DNA of 13,763 nucleotides, taken from positions 1-13,763 of the forward strand of contig CANCYO010000069.1 in NCBI GenBank assembly GCA_947382415.1, written 5' to 3'. The stretch's first letter is position 1, and every line of letters starts with the position of its first letter. Position numbers and translations under genes: made by a program. The notes beneath the pieces were generated by a model. It was not told the DNA's origin, searched no databases, and worked only from the letters and a program-made list of their open reading frames with translations. This DNA comes from an uncultured Lachnospiraceae bacterium (GTDB taxonomy: Bacteria > Bacillota > Clostridia > Lachnospirales > Lachnospiraceae). Positions 8,370 to 13,763 of this stretch are shown here, in pieces.

Positions 8370-8975
8370 CTACTTTTTGCGGAACACAGCCATAATGCTG
8401 CGAATACAGGCAAACAGATAAGGCTTGTAATATTCGTAATCCACCGGATCCTGCTCCAAAATGATGGAGTGGCAGGTAGAGCTGACCAGCTCCACGATGG
8501 TATATAGCATCAGTATCGGTTCATTCCATTCTGAACCATCCGTTTCGATCAGTTTATAGTAATTGCCCAAAAAGTCAAAATCATTCCTGACTTCCTCTCT
8601 GGTCAGAGCGTTTTTGTAGATACCGTAATTCAGGTTTTTGTTAAGAAATTTCAACAGCTTGGAGTCCTGAATCAACTGCGTGAGCAGATCATCGGCGATC
8701 AGGATCATCGAATCCTCCACAGAGAGCGGCTGAGGCTGGACATGAAGCTTTTCCAGGGCATGCATGAAAAGCTGTTCCGCCTTCTGGGCGATCAGCTTTT
8801 CAATCAGATCATCCTTGTCTTTAAAATAAAAATAAAAGGTTCCTTTTCCCACACCGGCGCTCTGGGTGATATCCGAGATGGTGGTGTTGGAAATTCCTTT
8901 ATTCATAAACAGAGAGAACGCCTGCGACAACAGAGCATGTCTCTTTTTCTTTTTATTTTCTTCTGCTTTTCCCAT
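8370..8975 (-). CDS. TetR/AcrR-family transcriptional regulator
   Basis: 201 residues from the ATG at 8975, whose GGAG lies 10 bases upstream. The ATG at 8984 has the same GGAG only one base away and is less likely. The N-terminal helix-turn-helix (about 13-60) is classic TetR: TTISDITQSAGVGKGTFYFYFKDKDDL. The C-terminal half (about 60-201) is helical and poorly conserved, as expected for a ligand and dimerisation domain. It is divergent from the MMPL transporter gene, whose promoter carries two matched dyads, so repression of that operon and release by a pump substrate is the simplest reading. It probably forms an operon with the ATPase gene downstream. Confidence 0.92.
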   Translation of the reverse strand: MGKAEENKKKKRHALLSQAFSLFMNKGISNTTISDITQSAGVGKGTFYFYFKDKDDLIEKLIAQKAEQLFMHALEKLHVQPQPLSVEDSMILIADDLLTQLIQDSKLLKFLNKNLNYGIYKNALTREEVRNDFDFLGNYYKLIETDGSEWNEPILMLYTIVELVSSTCHSIILEQDPVDYEYYKPYLFACIRSIMAVFRKK

Positions 8976-9018
8976 AAATATCATTCTCCGCGCTTAATTA
9001 AGCTTTTTAATATGTTTC

Positions 9019-9047
9019 ATCTTAACATATAGAACATAAAACTCCAA
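9019..9047 (-). promoter_or_regulatory. Promoter of the TetR gene (and probably the ATPase gene)
   Basis: On the minus strand TTGGAG (9042-9047), a 17-base spacer, then TAAGAT (9019-9024), preceded by TG to form TGtTAAGAT. The leader is about 35-40 bases. A 12-bp perfect palindrome GCTTAATTAAGC (8992-9003) lies in the leader just upstream of the ribosome binding site; its role is unknown. Confidence 0.5.
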
Positions 9048-9065
9048 TACACGAAAACTAAAAAC

Positions 9066-9078
9066 TGACCGCAAGTCT
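9066..9078. promoter_or_regulatory. Weak third TetR-like site
   Basis: TGACCGCAAGTCT keeps TGAC and GTC at the spacing of the two better dyads downstream, but its inner positions are not symmetric. Its centre is 32 bp from the next site. Tentative. Confidence 0.25.
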
Positions 9079-9096
9079 AAAATTTTTATAAAAATA

Positions 9097-9125
9097 TTGA
9101 ACACTGGTCATTTATTTGCTATAAT
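9097..9125 (+). promoter_or_regulatory. Promoter of the MMPL/lipoprotein operon
   Basis: TTGAAC (9097-9102), a 17-base spacer, and TATAAT (9120-9125) with the extended element TGc directly upstream. This is the strongest promoter in the window. Transcription should start near 9132, giving a leader of about 44 bases that contains the second operator. Confidence 0.85.
9098..9110. promoter_or_regulatory. Operator candidate 1 for the TetR regulator
   Basis: TGAACACTGGTCA is a 13-bp dyad with one symmetry mismatch. It overlaps the -35 hexamer and the start of the spacer. With the site at 9139-9151 it fits TGAMYANTRGTCA. Binding here would block RNA polymerase. Confidence 0.6.
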
Positions 9126-9138
9126 GCATACTATAAAT

Positions 9139-9151
9139 TGACTATTAGTCA
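9139..9151. promoter_or_regulatory. Operator candidate 2 for the TetR regulator
   Basis: TGACTATTAGTCA is a perfect 6+1+6 dyad, about +8 to +20 of the MMPL transcript. Centre-to-centre distance from candidate 1 is 41 bp, close to four helical turns, so both sites would face the same side of the DNA. Confidence 0.65.
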
Positions 9152-9175
9152 TAAAATGAAATGAGGAGTGATGAA

Positions 9176-11251
9176 ATGCAAAAATTCACAGAAAAACTGG
9201 TAAAATTACGCATCCCCATTCTGATCATTGCGGTTCTGCTCCTGATCCCTTCGGGAATCGGATTCGTCCGTACAAAAATCAATTATGATATTTTGTACTA
9301 TCTGCCAAAAGATATTGAGACCATGCAGGGCCAGGATATTCTGATGGACGAATTCGGAAAAGGCGCCTATGGAATGTTTGTGTGTAACGGCATGGGCAGC
9401 GCGGACGTCATCCGCATGACGGAAAAGCTCGAGGCAGTCGACCATGTTGCGGAGGTGATCTGTTTTGACAATCTCACCGGGGGCTCCATTCCCCACGAAC
9501 TGCTGCCCAGAGAAGTACGGAACATTTTTTATTCCGAATCGGGAAACGGCACTCTGATGTTTCTCTTTTTTGACACTACCACCTCTCAGGACGAGACCAT
9601 GGACGCCATCATGGAGATCCGAAAGATCGCCGGGCAGCAATGTTTTCTCTCCAGCATGTCGGCCATCGCCACAGACACCAAAAATCTGGTGGAAAGCGAG
9701 ATGATGGTATACACGCTGATCGCCGTCGTGCTGTGCTCCATCGTGCTGCTTCTGACCACGGATTCCTTCATGGTCCCGGTTCTGTTCATGCTCAGCATCG
9801 GCATGGCCATCGTTTACAATCTGGGCAGCAATTTTATCCAGGGAGAAATCTCGTACATCACCATGGCGCTGGTGGCCATTTTGCAATTGGGCGTGACCAT
9901 GGACTATTCCATCTTCCTCTATCACAGTTATAAGGAAGCGCAGGAGGAATACGCCGACCCAAAGGACGCCATGTCCCACGCCATCGCCACTACCATCGTC
10001 TCCGTGACAGGATCCTCCCTTACCACCATCGCAGGCTTCCTGTCCATGTGCTTTATGACTTTTACTCTGGGTCTGGATATGGGCATTGTCATGGCAAAGG
10101 GCGTGGTGCTGGGCGTGGTGTGCTGCGTCACAGTGCTGCCCGCACTGATTCTGGTATTTGATAAATCTATCCGGAAAACGCAGCACAAAGCTCTGCAGCT
10201 TGGCACAAAAGGCATCACCCGGTTCGTGAGCGGATTTTATATTCTGATAGCGGTAGTCATGCTGATATTATGGGCGCCCGCTATCTATGGAAATAACCAT
10301 GTTCAGGTTTATTACAAGCTGGACGAAAGCCTTCCGGAATCCCTTCCCAGCCGTCAGGCAAATATGGTGCTGGAGAGCGAATATGACATGAACTCCGTGT
10401 CTATGGTGCTGGTCAGTGCGGACCTGTCCGCCAAAGACACAAAAGCCCTGCTGAAGGAAATGCAGAATGTGGAGGGTGTGTCCTTCGCGCTGGGAACGGA
10501 TTCCCTTATCGGCCCCATGATTCCTGAAAACTTTCTGCCGGATGATATCAAGAATAAACTGAGCAGTGACAACTGGAAAATGCTGATCGTCTCCTCCGTC
10601 TATCAGGTGGCCACAGACGAGGTCAACGAACAGTGCGAGACGCTTGAGCGCATTATCAAATCCTATGATTCCAACGGTATGCTGGTGGGGGAGGCCGCAG
10701 CCACAAAAGACCTGGTCCGCATTACCAATCGGGACTTTAATGTAGTGAGCATCGTCAGCATTGCCGCAATCTTCTTTTTGATATTGTTCGTGTTAAAGTC
10801 CATTTCGCTGCCCGTGATACTGGTGATCGTCATAGAACTGGCCATCTATGTGAATATGGCAATCGCTTATTTTACCGGAACCACACTGCCCTTCATCGCC
10901 TCGATCTGTGTCGGAACCATACAGCTCGGAGCCACTGTGGACTATGCCATCCTCATGACCACCCGCTACAAAAAGGAGCGGATCGGGGGCTGTAACAGAA
11001 AGGAAGCGGTGACAATTGCTCTTTCTACTTCCGTCAACGCGATCTTTACCAGCGCTCTGGGATTTTTTGCAGCCACGGTGGGCGTGGGATTTTACTCGGA
11101 TGTGGATCTGATCGGAGCCATCTGTATGCTTTTGGCAAGAGGCGCGATCCTGAGCATGGTCATTGTCATCTGTGTGCTGCCCACCATGCTTTTGCTGTTT
11201 GATCCATTGATCTGCAAAACGACTCTGGACATGAGAAAATCAAAGTTGTAG
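9176..11251 (+). CDS. MMPL/RND-superfamily transporter
   Basis: 691 residues from the ATG at 9176, placed 7 bases after AGGAG (9164-9168). The ATG at 9161 contains the ribosome binding site and is not the start. The protein has the duplicated RND plan: one helix (about 12-31), a ~150-residue outer loop, then a helix bundle, and the same again (helix about 349-368, outer loop about 371-521). Both halves carry the matching TM4 motif, GVTMDYSIFL (D243) and GATVDYAILM (D589), whose aspartates are the expected proton-relay residues. By family it is a proton-driven exporter of lipids, drugs or other hydrophobic molecules in the cytoplasmic membrane. The outer loops lack the heptad repeats found in some Firmicutes MMPL proteins; those are in the next gene, 42 bp downstream. 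Substrate unknown. Confidence 0.9.
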   Translation: MQKFTEKLVKLRIPILIIAVLLLIPSGIGFVRTKINYDILYYLPKDIETMQGQDILMDEFGKGAYGMFVCNGMGSADVIRMTEKLEAVDHVAEVICFDNLTGGSIPHELLPREVRNIFYSESGNGTLMFLFFDTTTSQDETMDAIMEIRKIAGQQCFLSSMSAIATDTKNLVESEMMVYTLIAVVLCSIVLLLTTDSFMVPVLFMLSIGMAIVYNLGSNFIQGEISYITMALVAILQLGVTMDYSIFLYHSYKEAQEEYADPKDAMSHAIATTIVSVTGSSLTTIAGFLSMCFMTFTLGLDMGIVMAKGVVLGVVCCVTVLPALILVFDKSIRKTQHKALQLGTKGITRFVSGFYILIAVVMLILWAPAIYGNNHVQVYYKLDESLPESLPSRQANMVLESEYDMNSVSMVLVSADLSAKDTKALLKEMQNVEGVSFALGTDSLIGPMIPENFLPDDIKNKLSSDNWKMLIVSSVYQVATDEVNEQCETLERIIKSYDSNGMLVGEAAATKDLVRITNRDFNVVSIVSIAAIFFLILFVLKSISLPVILVIVIELAIYVNMAIAYFTGTTLPFIASICVGTIQLGATVDYAILMTTRYKKERIGGCNRKEAVTIALSTSVNAIFTSALGFFAATVGVGFYSDVDLIGAICMLLARGAILSMVIVICVLPTMLLLFDPLICKTTLDMRKSKL

Positions 11252-11293
11252 CAAACAAACACAAAGTTATAGAATCAACAGGGAGGAAACATT

Positions 11294-13609
11294 ATGAATA
11301 AGCAAAGAAAACTGTACAAAGAAAACAACGCCAGGAAATTGCTGGCTCTGAGCTGCAGCGCCGCCCTTGCCGTCTCCGGTCTGTCCGGCTGTGGTAATCA
11401 GGGGATGGACGTAGTACACGCTCAAGAGGAGATTGCTTTTATGGAGGAAGCGGTAGAGAACCTCAGCGATTCCGGCATTATCACACACAGCTCCACCGCC
11501 GGCAAGGAAGAAACGGTATATGTCATGATGGATGCCGACGGGAAGGTCTCCTCCACAGTCGTCAGCGAATGGCTCAAAAATCCCACAGGGGCAAAGGAAC
11601 TGACAGATACCTCCACTCTCAAAGACATCAAAACCGTAAAGGGAACGGCAAGCTATACACAAAATCAGAACCGCCTGAACTGGGTCACGGACGGAAGCGA
11701 CATCTATTATCAAGGACAGACTAAGGCAAAGCTTCCCATAGACATCCGCCTTACCTACGAGCTGAACGGCAAAAAAGTGACTGCAAAAGAACTTGAGGGC
11801 GCCTCCGGTCATCTGAAAATCACTTTCGACTATCAAAACAACACTGCCGCAGAGCGGGTCATCCACGGCGAAAAAAGAACCATTTACCAGCCCTTCATGG
11901 TGATCTCCGGCCTTATGTTTGACAATGACAAGGTCTCCAATGTGGAGATCAGCAACGGCAAATCCGTCAACAGCGGCGACAAGACCATGGTATTTGGCGT
12001 AGCCATGCCGGGTCTGGCAGACAGTCTGGGACTGGATGAGTTTGAGGACTCCGACGGAAAACCCATAGAGACAGAGATTCCCGAACAGGTAGTCATCGAC
12101 GCAGATGTGACAGATTTCTCCCTGTTGATGACAATGTCTATCGCCACCAACAATGCGTTGAATGAACTGGGGCTGGATGATTTTGATTCTCTGGATGATC
12201 TGAAGGATAAGATGTCGGAACTCACGGACGGCATGGACGATATTATCGACGGCGCTACCCAATTGGACGACGGCGTGGCGGAGCTCTCAGACGGCACCGG
12301 GGAACTCTCAGACGGCACAGAGGATCTCTCAAACGGCGCTTACGACCTGGCAGACGGGGCGCAGAAGCTGCTGCACGGCTCAGGACAACTCAATAACGGC
12401 GCATATAAACTGAAGAACGGCGCCAAGAAGGTCAATACCGGGGCACAGCAGGTAAACGAGGGCGCAATGGCTCTCAAGACCGGTATCGACCAATTACAGG
12501 AAAAAGCGCCGGAGCTCTCCCAGGGCGTCACCGCTTTGACAGAAGGGGCAGCCGCCCTGTCGGAGGGTATGGATACCCTTACCGCCAACAACGAAGCTCT
12601 GAACAGTGGAGCCACCGCCCTGGCAGACGGACTGAACGCCTTAAATACCGCTCTATCCGACGAGGGCGCACAGGCGCAGCTCAATGCCCTTGTAAGCGGT
12701 TCCGCGGAAGTAAAGATTGGTCTTGAGAACACCGCGGGCGGTCTGGACGCCATTGTTGCCGGCTATGATCCTGAGGGAGACGATCTGTCCGTTCTGATGG
12801 CCACTCTAAGCGCCTATGCGGCAAATTTGGAGTCTACAGGCGACGAACAGGCTATGGCCGCAGCCGGAGCCATCCAGACAATGATCGATACCTATCAGGG
12901 AATGTATGCCAATGTGACGGCTGTATCTGACGGAATCGACGCCCTGAACGCCAATTATCCCGCAATCGATGCAGGAATCGGATCCGCGGCAGGCAACCTG
13001 CAGACTGTTACCGCTTCCGTGAACCAATTGTCCGCAGGTGCCTCCTCCTTACAGGCAGGCGTCTCTAATTATACCGCCGGCGTCAACAATGTAGTGGGCG
13101 GTGTCAATACCTTAAAGGGAGGTCTGAATACGCTGAACGCACAGCTTCCCACATTGGTGGGCGGCATCAACCAATTGTCCGCCGGTGCAAACTCCCTTAC
13201 CGCCGGAACCGGCGAACTGGCAAAAGGAACCGGAGATCTGGAAAAGGGCGCCAAGGATTTGGAAAAAGGAACCGACGATCTGGCCGAAGGAGCCAGAGAT
13301 CTGGCAGAGGGAGCCGGAAAGCTTTCCGACGGAACCGAAGACTTGAAGGATGGCGTCAAAAAACTGACTGATGGCGTGTCCGAGCTCCTGGACGGAACCG
13401 GAGAATTAAAAGACGGCGTCATCAAATTCAATGATGAGGGCATCAGCAAGCTGTCGGAGCTGGTCAACGACGATCTGGATAAATTTTATGACAGGCTCTG
13501 CGCCGTCCGGGATTACGCCGAAGAATATGATTCCTTCGCCGGTGTAAACGAAGGCCTGGAATGCTCTGTGAAGTTTATTTATAAGACGGAGGAGATCGGA
13601 AAAGAATAA
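11294..13609 (+). CDS. Lipoprotein with X-X-X-Leu-X-X-Gly heptad repeats, partner of the MMPL transporter
   Basis: 771 residues; GGGAGG lies 7 bases before the ATG. The N-terminus is basic, then hydrophobic, ending in lipobox LSGC with C33 as predicted lipidation site, so the protein should be held on the outer face of the membrane. Residues 34-309 form a mixed, probably beta-rich domain. Two heptad blocks follow, 310-456 (21 heptads) and 579-711 (19 heptads), typical units LSDGTED and LAEGARD. A 122-residue linker poor in glycine heptads separates them. The repeat is that of TIGR03057, known from YhgE/Pip proteins and some MMPL transporters. Unlike YhgE/Pip it has no C-terminal membrane helices; it ends in a short soluble tail. 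It is in one operon with the transporter and shares its TetR-controlled promoter. A role as extracytoplasmic arm or cell-wall-spanning adaptor is inference. Confidence 0.85.
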   Translation: MNKQRKLYKENNARKLLALSCSAALAVSGLSGCGNQGMDVVHAQEEIAFMEEAVENLSDSGIITHSSTAGKEETVYVMMDADGKVSSTVVSEWLKNPTGAKELTDTSTLKDIKTVKGTASYTQNQNRLNWVTDGSDIYYQGQTKAKLPIDIRLTYELNGKKVTAKELEGASGHLKITFDYQNNTAAERVIHGEKRTIYQPFMVISGLMFDNDKVSNVEISNGKSVNSGDKTMVFGVAMPGLADSLGLDEFEDSDGKPIETEIPEQVVIDADVTDFSLLMTMSIATNNALNELGLDDFDSLDDLKDKMSELTDGMDDIIDGATQLDDGVAELSDGTGELSDGTEDLSNGAYDLADGAQKLLHGSGQLNNGAYKLKNGAKKVNTGAQQVNEGAMALKTGIDQLQEKAPELSQGVTALTEGAAALSEGMDTLTANNEALNSGATALADGLNALNTALSDEGAQAQLNALVSGSAEVKIGLENTAGGLDAIVAGYDPEGDDLSVLMATLSAYAANLESTGDEQAMAAAGAIQTMIDTYQGMYANVTAVSDGIDALNANYPAIDAGIGSAAGNLQTVTASVNQLSAGASSLQAGVSNYTAGVNNVVGGVNTLKGGLNTLNAQLPTLVGGINQLSAGANSLTAGTGELAKGTGDLEKGAKDLEKGTDDLAEGARDLAEGAGKLSDGTEDLKDGVKKLTDGVSELLDGTGELKDGVIKFNDEGISKLSELVNDDLDKFYDRLCAVRDYAEEYDSFAGVNEGLECSVKFIYKTEEIGKE
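12221..12661 (+). repeat. Heptad repeat block 1 (21 units)
   Basis: Residues 310-456 read as 21 consecutive seven-residue units in perfect register, almost all starting with Leu, Ile or Val and mostly with Gly at position 4. Units drift (LQEKAPE, LTANNEA) but no residue is inserted or lost. At DNA level this is a degenerate 21-bp periodicity. Confidence 0.9.
13028..13426 (+). repeat. Heptad repeat block 2 (19 units)
   Basis: Residues 579-711 form 19 consecutive units in register. The first half is rich in Asn, Thr and Val (VVGGVNT, LVGGINQ). The second half is rich in charged residues (LEKGAKD, LAEGARD, LKDGVKK). The later units are more alike in DNA than the earlier ones, which suggests newer expansion at the 3' side. 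Confidence 0.88.
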
Positions 13610-13649
13610 AATCTGATCGACCGGCATTTCATAATAGTATTACAAAACA

Positions 13650-13691
13650 GGGGCTGCCGCCCGGCTAAACTTAAAGCCTGGCGGCAGCCCC
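13650..13691. terminator. Bidirectional intrinsic terminator
   Basis: A perfect 12-bp stem, GGGGCTGCCGCC / GGCGGCAGCCCC, then one mismatch and four more pairs (GGCT/AGCC) around an 8-base loop. On the minus strand a T-run (TGTTTTG) follows the stem almost at once, a good terminator for the convergent gene. On the plus strand the T-run (GTTTTTATTT) comes about 10 bases after the stem, a weaker form. Confidence 0.85.
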
Positions 13692-13704
13692 CAAATATAT
13701 GTTT

Positions 13705-13763
13705 TTATTTCCCAAACATATTAAACAGATTATCCAGCAGTCCGCTCTGGTTCTTCAGATTCC
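13705..13763 (-). CDS. C-terminal end of a convergent gene (18 codons visible)
   Basis: Reading in from the window edge on the minus strand gives NLKNQSGLLDNLFNMFGK followed by TAA (13705-13707), then the terminator hairpin 13 bases later. The amphipathic Leu/Phe-rich tail, the stop and the well-placed terminator together make a real gene end likely. The family cannot be named from 18 residues. Confidence 0.5.
   Translation of the reverse strand, partial: NLKNQSGLLDNLFNMFGK

Noticed and set aside
9206..10186. Minus-strand frame of 326 codons inside the transporter
   Set aside because: It is antisense to a clear MMPL protein, with a His/Gln/Asp-rich composition typical of the reverse of membrane-helix codons.
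11241..11272. CAAAGTTGTAG / CAAAGTTATAG direct repeat at the transporter stop codon
   Set aside because: Only 11 bp with one mismatch in an AT-rich 42-bp gap; it may be a small chance or slippage duplication with no clear role.
11267..12318. Minus-strand frames of 331 and 144 codons over the lipoprotein gene
   Set aside because: Shadows of the heptad-repeat lipoprotein; no family motif and no upstream ribosome binding site.
12221..13426. Heptad DNA periodicity as a possible CRISPR or satellite array
   Set aside because: The 21-bp periodicity is fully explained by in-frame protein heptads; there are no identical repeats with unique spacers.

Overview
The window looks like a piece of a low-to-medium GC Firmicutes genome, most likely a gut Lachnospiraceae-type Clostridium relative. 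The signs are strong AGGAGG-type ribosome binding sites, AT-rich intergenic DNA with sigma-A promoters, a giant secreted multi-module pectinase, and a TetR / MMPL / heptad-repeat lipoprotein cassette. The genus cannot be fixed from the sequence. The first 47 bases are not genomic. They are the end of an Illumina P7/TruSeq adapter with an 8-base index, so position 48 is an assembly edge and the gene there is cut artificially.

Layout. 48-5932 (minus): one uninterrupted reading frame of at least 1961 codons encoding a secreted pectin methylesterase (CE8). It has a signal peptide, a W-x-F beta-type module, three near-identical ~115-120-residue modules plus a degenerate fourth, more beta modules, the catalytic domain with intact QDTLY / TDYIFG / FGRPW motifs, an InlB/Flg_new-type repeat and Ig-like repeats. 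Its 3' end is missing. 5933-6251: AT-rich divergent promoter region with a 19-bp perfect palindrome, a leader hairpin and a duplicated ribosome binding site. 6252-7229 (plus): an alpha/beta hydrolase resembling proline iminopeptidases. Its 3' end overlaps by 12 bp the convergent gene for an AAA15/OLD-like ATPase (7218-8333, minus), which lies 36 bp downstream of a TetR-family regulator gene (8370-8975, minus).

Divergent from the regulator is a two-gene operon: an MMPL/RND-type membrane transporter (9176-11251) and a 771-residue lipoprotein with 40 heptads of the X-X-X-Leu-X-X-Gly type in two in-register blocks (11294-13609). The transporter promoter (TTGAAC, 17 bp, extended TGcTATAAT) carries two related 13-bp dyads fitting TGAMYANTRGTCA. 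One overlaps the -35 and one lies just after the -10, which is what TetR repression of a pump would look like. A strong GC-rich hairpin at 13650-13691 ends the operon and probably also ends a convergent minus-strand gene of which only 18 C-terminal residues are in the window.

How they fit together: the left half is plant pectin attack outside the cell. The right half is a regulated export or envelope module in which the pump and its long extracytoplasmic heptad-repeat arm are separate polypeptides. The regulator gene appears to be co-transcribed with a lone SMC/OLD-like ATPase. No tRNA, rRNA, CRISPR array, insertion sequence or integrase was seen.
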